A stretch of 64,000 nt of DNA. Source: SICV01 sp038045265 (GTDB lineage Archaea; Nanobdellota; Nanobdellia; Pacearchaeales; GW2011-AR1). The notes under the pieces are model-generated. The model was not told the DNA's origin. It ran no database searches and worked only from the letters and a program-made list of their open reading frames with translations. Of the stretch, positions 16,799-24,684 are shown piece after piece (position 1 is the stretch's first letter; every line of letters begins with the position of its first letter). Made by a program: the position numbers and the translations under genes. The stretch is taken from assembly GCA_038045265.1 (NCBI GenBank), contig JBBSYL010000010.1, forward strand, positions 8,870 to 72,869. Reading direction: 5' to 3'.

Positions 16799-17499
16799 TA
16801 TTTTTTCTCCCGACCAGTTCTTCTTGGCCTTATATGTCCTACTCTTGCTCCAGGAGGCGCATTTCTCTTGGCAATCTTAGGTTTAATTCTCTTACCTCTG
16901 CCTGAACCGAATGGATGATCTATCGCATTCATCTTGACTGCAGATGTTCTCGGCCATAATTTATTTCTTGCCTTCATCTTGTACCACATCTTTCCAGCTT
17001 TAATAAATGGTTTCAGTAATCTCCCTTCTCCTGCAATAATTCCTACTGTGGCTCTGCAATCTCCAGAAATCTTAATTTCTTTTTTGCTTGGCATTAGAAT
17101 TCCCACCTTGTTATGGTCATATTTTTTATTGACTGTTGCATTTGAGCCGGCAGTTCTCATCATCTTTCCGCCGTCTCCAGGATTTATTTCTATATTATAT
17201 ACTTCTGTTCCAACTGGAATATCTTTCAACATCATTATATTACCTATCTTCATGTCTCTAGAATTCACAAATATTTCTTGTCCAACTACTGCTCCAGAAA
17301 ATGCAGGATTATAAAAAATTTCATTCCCAATCATTATCTTAAGAAGTGGCGCTGTGTGGCCTGCTGAGTGAATTAATTCTATGATGCGTGCTTTTCCTTC
17401 ATTTGTAGGATATTTTATCTTATGCTGGAATGCTTTTTTTCTGACTCTATAAGTAAGCGAACCATGCCCTCTTGCCTGTGATATAATTCTCTTACCCAT
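16798..17499 (-). CDS. rpl2: Ribosomal protein uL2
   Basis: 233 residues. It has the OB/SH3-like fold of L2 with GHTAPLLKIMIGNEIFYNPA, a glycine-rich PGDGGKMMRTAGSNATV segment and the C-terminal signature NAIDHPFGSGRGKRIKP. The Gly-Gly-Gly-rich peptidyl-transferase loop is replaced by the archaeal GSGRGK form. It lies directly after uL23. Confidence 0.97.
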   Translation of the reverse strand: MGKRIISQARGHGSLTYRVRKKAFQHKIKYPTNEGKARIIELIHSAGHTAPLLKIMIGNEIFYNPAFSGAVVGQEIFVNSRDMKIGNIMMLKDIPVGTEVYNIEINPGDGGKMMRTAGSNATVNKKYDHNKVGILMPSKKEIKISGDCRATVGIIAGEGRLLKPFIKAGKMWYKMKARNKLWPRTSAVKMNAIDHPFGSGRGKRIKPKIAKRNAPPGARVGHIRPRRTGREKK

Positions 17500-17500
17500 T

Positions 17501-17740
17501 TTACATCATTCCTAATTTAGTTGCGACATCAATCGCAGGATATTTTTTAGTTAATTTGACGTATGTAAATTTTTTATTTTTCTTTATTAAAGTCCTTATC
17601 TTTTCAACTTTTACTGAAAAGGTTTCTTCTACTTCTTTTTGTATTTCTGGCTTGGAAGAATTTCTTGAAGTTTCAAACAGCAAAGTATTCTCGATATCAA
17701 TAAGTTTAACTGCCTTTTCTGATGTTATTGGCTTAAGCAT
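17501..17740 (-). CDS. rpl23: Ribosomal protein uL23
   Basis: 79 residues from MLKPITSEKAVKLIDIEN. The sequence GGAGGAG four bases before this ATG fixes the start; a frame five codons longer would begin upstream of that site. The core has TLLFETSRNSSKPEIQKEVE and VEKIRTLIKKNKKFTYVKL. It sits at the tunnel exit and binds SRP and the translocon. Confidence 0.95.
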   Translation of the reverse strand: MLKPITSEKAVKLIDIENTLLFETSRNSSKPEIQKEVEETFSVKVEKIRTLIKKNKKFTYVKLTKKYPAIDVATKLGMM

Positions 17741-18509
17741 TTTTCTCCTCCGCAATTTCTTCCATTGCTTTTTTAGTATAAAGAGTTAGTCTACCTAAAG
17801 GATAAAGATCTGAAATGAGGAGATCTGAATATGTTTTAACTTCGAATCCTTTCGCATTGACTTTTTCATCCTCTCCGGTTACTATTAAAAGTCCTGCATT
17901 GCTCTTATATTTCCTGCCCCTATTTTTGCCTTTTCCAGGTCTGACCTGTTTACTCTTTATCAAAAGTGAAAATGCCTCTCCAAACATTAATTTTACGGCT
18001 TCAATTACATTTTTAGTCTTTGCAGGGATTGATTCGATAACTTGAGAATGTGCTGGAACGTTTAGTGTAGAATATCTTTTTGCTATGTATTCTTTATTGA
18101 AAGTCGAAGCCAATGCAGAATTCACGGCAATTACTATTTCTTTCTTGTTTATTTTTCTAATTGCATAAAGTCTCTTTGGAGGATGGGCCATTCTTCCGCC
18201 TCTTGCCTGTGAAACTTCTGCTCCAATCCAATGAAACTGAGTTCCGCGTCTCCACATTGTTTTTCTTGGAAGTCTTGCCATTCCTTTTCCATAATGTCCT
18301 TTCCACTCTTTTCTCTTATGACTTATCGTTCCAGAAGCCGAATGTCTTTTTCCTCCTTCTGGGGAAGGACCATAGACTTGTCTTTCCGAGAATTTTGCTA
18401 CTTCAAAGAATTTTGCGACCATATCTTCTCTTATCTTACTGTCGAATAATGCGGGAAGAGAGAATTCAGATTTTTTCTTTCCTGATGAATCATATAATAT
18501 TGCTTTCAT
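17733..18509 (-). CDS. rpl4: Ribosomal protein uL4
   Basis: 258 residues. Typical archaeal L4 features: SGTISHKRKEWKGHYGKGMA, RRGTQFHWIGAEVSQARGGR with the rRNA-threading loop, and a C-terminal region ending YPLGRLTLYTKKAMEEI. It overlaps uL3 by four bases and uL23 by eight. Confidence 0.97.
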   Translation of the reverse strand: MKAILYDSSGKKKSEFSLPALFDSKIREDMVAKFFEVAKFSERQVYGPSPEGGKRHSASGTISHKRKEWKGHYGKGMARLPRKTMWRRGTQFHWIGAEVSQARGGRMAHPPKRLYAIRKINKKEIVIAVNSALASTFNKEYIAKRYSTLNVPAHSQVIESIPAKTKNVIEAVKLMFGEAFSLLIKSKQVRPGKGKNRGRKYKSNAGLLIVTGEDEKVNAKGFEVKTYSDLLISDLYPLGRLTLYTKKAMEEIAEEKNA

Positions 18510-19447
18510 GCTAATATCCCCTGAAATTCGTATTTCTTTCTTATTTGCTTTTTAGTTGGTCTGAAAGAGGGAGTAATAAGAATTTGTCTTTTCACAGGGC
18601 CCTGAACGCTACCACCAAGAAGAATATAAGATGTTTTTATTTTTCCATAATTCTTGAAACCTTGTTCTCTGTTAATATCTTTTTCTGCTATCGTCCCCGA
18701 ATGGATAAGTTTTAGATTATTTGTTATTCTTGTGAAAAACCCATACTGACCAGCCATAGGTGTTCTGAAAGTTACACGTGCAGGATGCCAAGGAGCAAGA
18801 GAGCCTGGTCGTCTTCTACCCTTCTCAGATTTATGTTGTTTAAGAGTTATTCCAAATCTTCTTACTGCTCCTGTAAATCCATAACCTGTTGTTAAACCTC
18901 TAGTATCAACAAGAGGAGAATTTGCAAAATCTTTTATAGTTATTTCCTTTCCTATAAGAGACTTAAGAAATTCAAATTTATTGTCCGCAGAAATTGCAAC
19001 TTCTGAAATGTCTGGTGTCTTTTTAATAGCTGTTGAATTTGCTAGAGAGTATACTACTGCTCTAACATCTTCGTAAGAAATAGGCGCTTCTATTTTTTGA
19101 GGGCTTTTAGGCAACTTTAGTTTTTTCTTTAATTCTTTGTCTGATGAAACAATTATATCTTTGACAACCACTCCATGATTATAAAACCTTATAGAAAGAA
19201 GTTTCATTGAAGGCACCTCGAGAATGGTTACAGGAATATGAATTAACTTATTTTGAGTCATTGATTTATCTGTTAGGTCCTTGACAAGGGCAGTTGCCAT
19301 AGCTGCTTTGTAGGTAATAAAACCAAGAAGATTATTTTTATCCTTGACAGATATTGTTTTCCAATTAACTCGAGGTAAGAACTTTCTAGCTCTTGATCTC
19401 GGCCAGTATTGCAGGCTTCCCTTTCTTGGTCTTGATAGTCTTGCCAT
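18506..19447 (-). CDS. rpl3: Ribosomal protein uL3
   Basis: 313 residues, first gene of the operon. It starts ARLSRPRKGSLQYWPRSRA and contains GYGFTGAVRRFGITLKQHKS, the W-finger region ARVTFRTPMAGQYGFFTR and the basic end RPTKKQIRKKYEF. A TATA box 26 bases upstream suggests that the whole operon mRNA starts at this ATG. Confidence 0.97.
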   Translation of the reverse strand: MARLSRPRKGSLQYWPRSRARKFLPRVNWKTISVKDKNNLLGFITYKAAMATALVKDLTDKSMTQNKLIHIPVTILEVPSMKLLSIRFYNHGVVVKDIIVSSDKELKKKLKLPKSPQKIEAPISYEDVRAVVYSLANSTAIKKTPDISEVAISADNKFEFLKSLIGKEITIKDFANSPLVDTRGLTTGYGFTGAVRRFGITLKQHKSEKGRRRPGSLAPWHPARVTFRTPMAGQYGFFTRITNNLKLIHSGTIAEKDINREQGFKNYGKIKTSYILLGGSVQGPVKRQILITPSFRPTKKQIRKKYEFQGILA

Positions 19448-19466
19448 TAATTGATTTTTCTGTCAG

Positions 19467-19480
19467 TATTTTATATTTCA
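19467..19480 (-). promoter_or_regulatory. TATA box of the ribosomal protein operon
   Basis: On the minus strand the sequence reads aaatataaaatact, centred 26 bases before the uL3 ATG at 19447. No ribosome binding site precedes that ATG, so the operon mRNA is probably leaderless. Confidence 0.6.
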
Positions 19481-19494
19481 TCTCAAAAGTAGTG

Positions 19495-19517
19495 CAACTC
19501 CCTACACTGTGTAGTTG
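19495..19517. repeat. Inverted repeat upstream of the uL3 promoter
   Basis: Plus strand caactccctacactgtgtagttg holds the perfect palindrome ctaca-ctg-tgtag, flanked by caa and ttg with an unpaired ctcc. It lies about 15-40 bases upstream of the uL3 TATA box, where a DNA-binding regulator would act. If transcription begins further upstream, it would instead form an RNA hairpin in a leader. Confidence 0.4.
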
Positions 19518-19604
19518 AACAATTGTGTTATCAGCACCTTGTTCGGTATTAATTAGATTCTGATAATTCAATGATTTGGGGGGTATTTAAAGCTTTTGTG
19601 GGAA

Positions 19605-19616
19605 AATTTATATAGG
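19605..19616 (+). promoter_or_regulatory. TATA box of the DUF5678-protease pair
   Basis: The sequence aatttatatagg is centred about 26 bases before the ATG at 19636, consistent with a leaderless two-gene mRNA. Confidence 0.55.
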
Positions 19617-19635
19617 AAAATGATGTAAACAATTC

Positions 19636-19884
19636 ATGAGTGAACAGGATTTAGTCAGTGAAATGAAAAGATTCGAGGAAGACAGCAAATGGCTACGTGA
19701 TAATGAAAATATTCTCAGAATTAAAGGTTTATCTGGAAAGTTTGTAGCTGTTAAAAATAAGCAAATAATCGCATCCAATAAAGATGTGAATATATTGGTA
19801 AAATATGTTGAAGAAAAAGGGGAGAATCCTGCCTGTCTGGTAATAGAATTTGTTTATCCTGAAGGTACAGTAATTTTATTGTGA
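19636..19884 (+). CDS. DUF5678-like small protein
   Basis: 82 residues, soluble. It has the pattern of DUF5678: an N-terminal helix (DLVSEMKRFEEDSKWLRDN), a short strand with KGLSGKFVAVKNKQIIASNK, then a helix and a final strand ending EGTVILL. The function of this family is unknown. It overlaps the next gene, a retropepsin-like protease, by one base (TGATG), so the two are made together. The family assignment is from memory of the pattern only. Confidence 0.65.
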   Translation: MSEQDLVSEMKRFEEDSKWLRDNENILRIKGLSGKFVAVKNKQIIASNKDVNILVKYVEEKGENPACLVIEFVYPEGTVILL

Positions 19885-20309
19885 TGAGAATTCCAGTTAG
19901 TGTTGAATTTTTTGGAGGAGGTATCAGACCTATGATGGATATGTCAATTAGGTGTGAAGATCCAAAGTTATTCGGATTAATAAGAGCAGTTATAGATACT
20001 GGTAGCCCTACAACAATATTGGGAAATGCTGATGTCCAGAAGATGAGAATATCTCAGGTACAGATGGGTAAACTAATGGGTGAAGAAAAAGAAGTTAATC
20101 TTGGAGGAGCACAGATAAGAACAAGAATACTTCCGAATGTAGAAATAAGTGTTGGAGGGTCCAAAGTTATAATTCCTGTCCAAGTTCCTGTCAAAGTAAA
20201 CAAGGGTGTTCCGCCACCCACAATTTTAGGAATAGACTTTTTGGTTGCAGGTAAATTTGAATTTGTTTTTAATGCTTACAAGAGGGAAAGTTATTTGGAG
20301 AAGGAGTGA
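19884..20309 (+). CDS. Retropepsin-like aspartic protease (single-domain)
   Basis: 141 residues, the size of one retropepsin monomer, so the active enzyme should be a dimer. The catalytic triad is AVIDTGSPTTIL with Asp-Thr-Gly at residues about 36-38. The second hallmark, hydrophobic-hydrophobic-Gly, is TILGIDFLVAG near residue 111. No signal peptide or membrane segment is seen, so it acts in the cytoplasm. The GTG one codon earlier is an alternative start, but the TGATG overlap favours this one. The substrate is unknown; the coupled DUF5678-like protein is a candidate partner. Confidence 0.8.
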   Translation: MRIPVSVEFFGGGIRPMMDMSIRCEDPKLFGLIRAVIDTGSPTTILGNADVQKMRISQVQMGKLMGEEKEVNLGGAQIRTRILPNVEISVGGSKVIIPVQVPVKVNKGVPPPTILGIDFLVAGKFEFVFNAYKRESYLEKE

Positions 20310-20310
20310 A

Positions 20311-20456
20311 TTAATTATTAAATTTTATTATCTCCTTGAATTCTTCTAAACTAATTGCTCTACCACCATTTGCATTAACTCTTGATTTTCCTTAAATTTA
20401 TTGTATCTTTCTACTAATTTATTTATGCCTTCCTTGATTTGTTCTTTATCCAGCAT
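20311..20456 (-). pseudogene. Small gene with probable single-base frameshift
   Basis: An ATG at 20454-20456 with a well-placed TATA box (gtataaaaag at 20477-20486) opens a 36-residue frame, MLDKEQIKEGINKLVERYNK and on, that stops at 20346. A shift of one base near the AAAA run (about 20383) would continue into SRVNANGGRAISLEEFKEII and a stop at 20311, giving a 48-residue helical protein. The tail resembles the end of the neighbouring protein (LSEEEFNEVIREF). It may be a broken gene, a sequencing indel, or a genuine 36-residue ORF. Confidence 0.35.
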
Positions 20457-20522
20457 AATAAACTTGAGAATGCGACGTATAAAAAGTTATCTCACTGCAT
20501 TAGAAAATCAAAATAGATTATA

Positions 20523-20720
20523 TTATTCAAATTCTCTTATAACCTCATTGAATTCTTCTTCTGATAATTTTCTTCCAAGCTTTTCTTCTTTTTCAATAAT
20601 TGTCTGACAGACTATACAGGGCTGTATTGCCGTAAAATTTACGTTGCAAATATTACATTTAGACAAATCTCCTTTGATGTTTTTTTCCAATATAATTATT
20701 CTATTTAATTCACAATCCAT
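20523..20720 (-). CDS. Small CxxC zinc-ribbon-like protein
   Basis: 65 residues. Two pairs of cysteines, CNIC (residues 22-25) and CIVC (about 35-38), could bind one zinc ion. A charged helix follows (IIEKEEKLGRKLSEEEFNEV). It lies just downstream of the large cysteine-rich secreted protein on the same strand. There is no signal peptide, so it is cytoplasmic. No family recognised; a DNA-, RNA- or protein-binding role is possible. Confidence 0.6.
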   Translation of the reverse strand: MDCELNRIIILEKNIKGDLSKCNICNVNFTAIQPCIVCQTIIEKEEKLGRKLSEEEFNEVIREFE

Positions 20721-20726
20721 GCAATT

Positions 20727-22931
20727 TTACCTACCGAAGAAATACTTAAGGAATGAATTAGGAGAGGGGTCTGAATCATATATTACATTTCCGAGTATGA
20801 ATGAGCCCGTTACTGGTGCTGACTCTCCTCCGCTAGTTCCACTTGTTGTTCCTGAGGATGAACCTGAACTTGTTGAACTTGAATCTCCAGAAGTTGTTCC
20901 TGAAGTTGATTGCTGAGAAGAATCTGCTGGAGGAGATTGCTGAGGAGGTTGTTGCTGTTGCTGTTCTTGAGGTGGTTGTTGATTTTGTTGAGTGTTGAAA
21001 GGAACACATCCTGAACCGCTCCATTGTTGTCCTTCAGGACAGCTTGAACCATCAGGGTTAAAACCTCCCTCTCCTTTCTGGCATCCTCCCCAAGGATCGC
21101 AATAATTTGGAGAAGGACCACAGTTTAATTTAGAACAGTCATATTTTGCAGTTCTATCTACATAATCTTTATCTCCAGGTCCTGGAGGACGATTGTATTC
21201 TTCTTTAGATTCTCCAAAGCATTTATTTCTGGCTTCATCATAGGACAATCCTTTAGTTCTTGCTTCATCTAAGCATCCATTGCCTGTTGACTTGGAAGTG
21301 TCTCTAAATCCTTCTGGACCTCTTGGTTGCCTGAAATCGTCCCTATATTCTCTTCTTTCACCTTCTCTGCATGTACATTGGCCTCCAGTAAAGTCCCACG
21401 CTACATTTTTCTCTTGACATGAGTTTGCACACTCTCTTTCTTTTTCTTTTGTTTCTCTAAACCTTTTTTCATCAAATCCTCTGCCTTCTCCATCTGGGCC
21501 TTCTCTGAAACTTGAGACGGCACCATCAAAACACTTTAATCTTTCATCTGAATCTTGTATCTGCCTGCAATCAAAGTTAAATCCTCCTCTTTGGCCTCTG
21601 CCTTCTCCATCTGGGCCTTCTCTGTCTCTGCCTAACTCATCCATTATCTTTTGGCACTTTCTTCCATCAGATGGAGATTCTCCTGTAAGCCCTGCGTCTA
21701 TGCATTCTTGAGGTGCACTACTTTCAAACTCATGTCTTCCACAATCTTTAAAGTTTGTAATTCCTGCGTCTATGCATTCTTGAGGAGCTTTTATTTTGTA
21801 CATTTCTCCTTCGCATTTTTCTCTTAATTCTCTCTCGCTTGTTATTCCCTTGTCTATTGCGTCTAGTAATACCTTTCTGCATTCTGGAGGAGGTCCGTCA
21901 TCATCTTCGCTTCCTTCAGATATCACTAACTTCATGCATTCTATCCTTGATGTAACCTTTCTTTCTCTGCAAATTTTAGGTGCATGATTATCATATTGAG
22001 CTCCTTCAAAATCATCTTCTATATCAGCCAAAGCTTCTTGAAGATAATCTGGAAGAACATCTTCAATGCCTTCGCTTAACTTATCGGCCTCTTCACACTT
22101 TGCTTCATCCCCTTTCTGGCATTGAGCATATAATGGGGCGACTTCAGTGCATTTGTCAGCAAATGCTTCAACACTTATATCTTGGCATTTACAATTGGTT
22201 GCATCTTTCATGCATTGAGTCATTATTCCTATAAATGCCTTAACTTCTTTTTTCTGCTCTTCTGTCAATTTTCTGTCGAGCTTTTTCTGCCAATCAGGAG
22301 AATCGTCGTCTGATTTGCATGTTCTTGAATATTGGTCAGGGTCAAGCTTTGAAAGAGTTTCACACAATTCTTTTATTTTCCCTGCAATTTCTGCCGCAGT
22401 TCCTATCTTCTTTTCTGCTACTCTTATCTTGTTGAAATCATCTCTATATTCTGGAGGAATATCATTTATTATATCACCATATGCTTTTCTTATAACTTTT
22501 GAACGCCTTTCTGCTTCATCTTTATCCTCTGGTTTTACTTCTTTTTCAAATTTCTCAGCAGATTGTTCATATTCTGCAAGAAGCGCTTTTGCCTCTTCGT
22601 ATTTTCCTTCACTTAATAAAGTCCTTATTTCCGCCGCTCTTTCTCGGCTATATCCTTCATCATCTTTGAATATCCCGTCTACAAATCTGTCAAATTCATT
22701 TACGCTTCCTCCAGTACCTAATTCATCCCTGACTTCTTCTTCAGTTATATCTGATAAATCAGAATCCTCTTCCTCCGAAACAGCATCTTGGCTTGAAGCG
22801 TCCTGAATTTCATCGGAAATTTCTTCAGAAGAAACAGACGTATCTGTTGAATCTTCAGCATAAACAAATGAGATGGACAATGCTAATAACATAAAAGTCA
22901 AAAACATAAAACGCAAGCCTCTTCTTTGCAT
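20727..22931 (-). CDS. Large secreted cysteine-rich repeat protein
   Basis: 734 residues. N-terminal signal peptide (RRGLRFMFLTFMLLALSISFVYA). An acidic region follows with helical, Glu/Lys-rich segments to about residue 310. Then come degenerate repeats with the pattern P-x-x-C ... G-[IL]-T ... C, for instance APQECIDAGITNFKDC and APQECIDAGLT. Two copies of REGPDGEGRG flank another Cys segment; at DNA level this is a direct repeat near 21,479-21,508 and 21,597-21,626. A Gln/Pro then Ser/Thr/Gly-rich spacer precedes the C-terminus VTGSFILGNVIY and FLKYFFGR. The low-complexity stalk and hydrophobic end suggest a surface-attached protein. Function unknown. Confidence 0.8.
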   Translation of the reverse strand: MQRRGLRFMFLTFMLLALSISFVYAEDSTDTSVSSEEISDEIQDASSQDAVSEEEDSDLSDITEEEVRDELGTGGSVNEFDRFVDGIFKDDEGYSRERAAEIRTLLSEGKYEEAKALLAEYEQSAEKFEKEVKPEDKDEAERRSKVIRKAYGDIINDIPPEYRDDFNKIRVAEKKIGTAAEIAGKIKELCETLSKLDPDQYSRTCKSDDDSPDWQKKLDRKLTEEQKKEVKAFIGIMTQCMKDATNCKCQDISVEAFADKCTEVAPLYAQCQKGDEAKCEEADKLSEGIEDVLPDYLQEALADIEDDFEGAQYDNHAPKICRERKVTSRIECMKLVISEGSEDDDGPPPECRKVLLDAIDKGITSERELREKCEGEMYKIKAPQECIDAGITNFKDCGRHEFESSAPQECIDAGLTGESPSDGRKCQKIMDELGRDREGPDGEGRGQRGGFNFDCRQIQDSDERLKCFDGAVSSFREGPDGEGRGFDEKRFRETKEKERECANSCQEKNVAWDFTGGQCTCREGERREYRDDFRQPRGPEGFRDTSKSTGNGCLDEARTKGLSYDEARNKCFGESKEEYNRPPGPGDKDYVDRTAKYDCSKLNCGPSPNYCDPWGGCQKGEGGFNPDGSSCPEGQQWSGSGCVPFNTQQNQQPPQEQQQQQPPQQSPPADSSQQSTSGTTSGDSSSTSSGSSSGTTSGTSGGESAPVTGSFILGNVIYDSDPSPNSFLKYFFGR

Positions 22932-22982
22932 CAGTTTTAGTATTTTAGCAAGTATATAATAGTTTTGATTTTACCATTTTAG

Positions 22983-23405
22983 TTAAGAGAAGTATTGCCT
23001 AATATCTTTATTCTCTTTCCCTTGGATAAATGAGAAAGCAAATGATAAAAACGCACCCATAGTTGTGCCCATAAAATAAATAAAACCTGTTTTGGATTTT
23101 ACAAGGTTTCTTTTTCTTAATTGTGCAAGTTCAGTGAGAGCATTTGGATGAGCTTTAACATATGCAACATAATTTGAAGTTAAAGCTGACAAATCTGCTG
23201 AAGGAGGGTTTTCGTCTAACTTTGAAGATATCTCTCTTCTCATATCTCTCGCAATTATGGCTGGTTGGTTTAAATCTTCTCTTGCATCATATGTAAAATC
23301 TTTATATACTTGATTTATTGATAATCCTGTAAGAAGAGTTCCTAAATAAAATAACTTTCTTGCTGGTGATAGTTTGATATATTGTTCTTTTAGTTGTTTT
23401 ATCAT
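22983..23405 (-). CDS. Unknown small membrane protein (third of cassette)
   Basis: 140 residues with hydrophobic segments near residues 18-32 and 107-126, and a charged helical region between them (ARDMRREISSKLDENPPSAD). Its ATG overlaps the stop of the 41-residue upstream gene as TAATG, so they are translationally coupled. No family recognised. Confidence 0.65.
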   Translation of the reverse strand: MIKQLKEQYIKLSPARKLFYLGTLLTGLSINQVYKDFTYDAREDLNQPAIIARDMRREISSKLDENPPSADLSALTSNYVAYVKAHPNALTELAQLRKRNLVKSKTGFIYFMGTTMGAFLSFAFSFIQGKENKDIRQYFS

Positions 23406-23530
23406 TACATTGCCCTCACCGTTGGTGGTAATTGTGCTTGGTATTGTGTATTTCGTGATTTAAAGTAGAATCCTGATAAACTAAAAACTAATAAAACTCC
23501 ACAACTTGCAAGCCCCTTATATTCTGGCAA
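23405..23530 (-). CDS. 41-residue membrane peptide (second of cassette)
   Basis: A TTG-started frame inside the end of the preceding gene encodes LPEYKGLASCGVLLVFSLSG and then FYFKSRNTQYQAQLPPTVRAM. It has one hydrophobic segment (residues about 7-23) and a polar tail. The stop overlaps the next ATG (TAATG), and the frame fills a gap between two same-strand genes exactly, which supports it being real. Coupled translation from the upstream gene would explain the lack of a clear ribosome binding site. Function unknown. Confidence 0.5.
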   Translation of the reverse strand: MPEYKGLASCGVLLVFSLSGFYFKSRNTQYQAQLPPTVRAM

Positions 23531-23810
23531 TAGTTAATGACTTTATGGATTGCTGATACTCTCGTTCTAATTGAGGATTTCCTTCCAAAAATTGGAAATA
23601 TTCTTTAGTAGCTAATCTTGCTTCAACTGAATGCTTTTTTGCTTTTTTTATTTTACCGTATAAACGATTGGCTTCTTGAATTAGGGGAGTTCTTGATTGA
23701 CTTTTTGCTTTCTCAAAATCAACTAAATTACTTCCAAGCCAAACTATGCCTGCCAAAGTGACAGCTGTACAAAAGTTTACAGGTCTCAAATATTGAGATA
23801 TGTTTTTCAT
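23517..23810 (-). CDS. Unknown small membrane protein (first of cassette)
   Basis: 97 residues. One hydrophobic segment near residues 13-28 (FCTAVTLAGIVWLGSNLV) is followed by a basic and helical region (EANRLYGKIKKAKKHSVEAR). It begins two bases after the PCNA stop on the same strand, so it is probably read from the PCNA promoter. Two further small membrane genes follow with overlaps. No family recognised. Confidence 0.65.
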   Translation of the reverse strand: MKNISQYLRPVNFCTAVTLAGIVWLGSNLVDFEKAKSQSRTPLIQEANRLYGKIKKAKKHSVEARLATKEYFQFLEGNPQLEREYQQSIKSLTIARI

Positions 23811-23812
23811 TT

Positions 23813-24541
23813 TTAATCTTCCTGCTCTATTCTTGGGGCGAGGACGAATGAAAGCATAACATTTCCTGTTGGGAAGTCAAGACGCATAGGGTGGTTGTCT
23901 GAGAAGGAAATAGACACCCTAGAAGAAATTTTTGAGCCCTTTCTGAACTTATTAAGATATTCTAAGGAGAATCTAGCTTTGCTTGTGGCAGAGAATATCT
24001 CTGCTTCATCGCTTGAAAACTCTGCCTTCGCGGAGTTTAGACCAGAAGCTTCCACTATAAATTTAGTTGGTTCTGCTATAAATGTACAGGCATCTGAAAC
24101 TACAAGGCAATCATCTATAACTTCAGAGAAGGTTTCTGCATCCATCCTTATGACTGATTTGAATTCCCATTCTGGTAGATCTTTTTCTTCTGAATCTAGA
24201 TCTAGAAGAGCAAGAGTAAAGTCTCTCTTTATTCTATCTTGGATTTCAAGTCTTAAGATATTATCATTTTTAATAAGTAAAAGTGCGCTTCCGGGCTTAC
24301 ATCTTCTTAAAACTGCCTTTAAATTCTCAAGATTTATTCCTAAAATCTCATTTTTTTCAAGTTCAAAAATTGAAAATAGGTCTGATGGTATGCGAAAATA
24401 GACCATGGCCACATTTGCTGGATCTATAGCAGTAAGCATTAAACCGTCTTTATTGACCTTAAGCTTAACTTCAGTAACCAATTCAGATATTATGCCTACT
24501 ATATCCGAAAATAACTTAGGATTATCGAGTTTCAACCTCAT
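23813..24541 (-). CDS. pcn: DNA polymerase sliding clamp PCNA
   Basis: 242 residues, normal for PCNA. It has MRLKLDNPKLFSDIVGIISE, the duplicated clamp fold, the interdomain connector region around SEEKDLPEWEFKSVI and the C-terminal VMLSFVLAPRIEQED. It tethers polymerases, ligase and FEN1 to DNA. A TATA-like acttaaaagc lies about 26 bases before the ATG. It is divergent from the primase gene, so two replication genes share one intergenic region. Confidence 0.97.
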   Translation of the reverse strand: MRLKLDNPKLFSDIVGIISELVTEVKLKVNKDGLMLTAIDPANVAMVYFRIPSDLFSIFELEKNEILGINLENLKAVLRRCKPGSALLLIKNDNILRLEIQDRIKRDFTLALLDLDSEEKDLPEWEFKSVIRMDAETFSEVIDDCLVVSDACTFIAEPTKFIVEASGLNSAKAEFSSDEAEIFSATSKARFSLEYLNKFRKGSKISSRVSISFSDNHPMRLDFPTGNVMLSFVLAPRIEQED

Positions 24542-24655
24542 GTTTGTTGAGATAATTAAGAGCTTTTAAGTTTTGTTGTGATTCATGATATAAAGAACCG
24601 AATACAAGAATCTGTTATTTCATTTATTTGTATCATTAATAAGGAATAAGCAAAT

Positions 24656-24665
24656 CCTATAAAGC
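24656..24665 (+). promoter_or_regulatory. TATA box of the primase gene
   Basis: The sequence cctataaagc is centred about 25 bases before the ATG at 24685, predicting a leaderless primase mRNA. Confidence 0.55.
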
Positions 24666-24684
24666 ATAGGTTGCTGAGAAATCT

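Noticed and set aside
19386..19571. Minus-strand frame of 61 residues upstream of and overlapping uL3
   Set aside because: It starts with TTG, runs through the uL3 promoter and dyad, overlaps the start of uL3 in another frame, and has no similarity or ribosome binding site.
20401..20607. Plus-strand frame in the gap after the retropepsin gene
   Set aside because: Overlaps the promoter-bearing small gene on the other strand and the start of the CxxC protein; composition typical of an antisense frame.
21980..22806. Plus-strand open frames opposite the cysteine-rich secreted protein
   Set aside because: Shadow frames of a well-supported gene with signal peptide; no promoter or ribosome binding site.
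23895..24401. 168-residue plus-strand frame inside PCNA
   Set aside because: Ser/Leu-rich antisense shadow of a certain gene.
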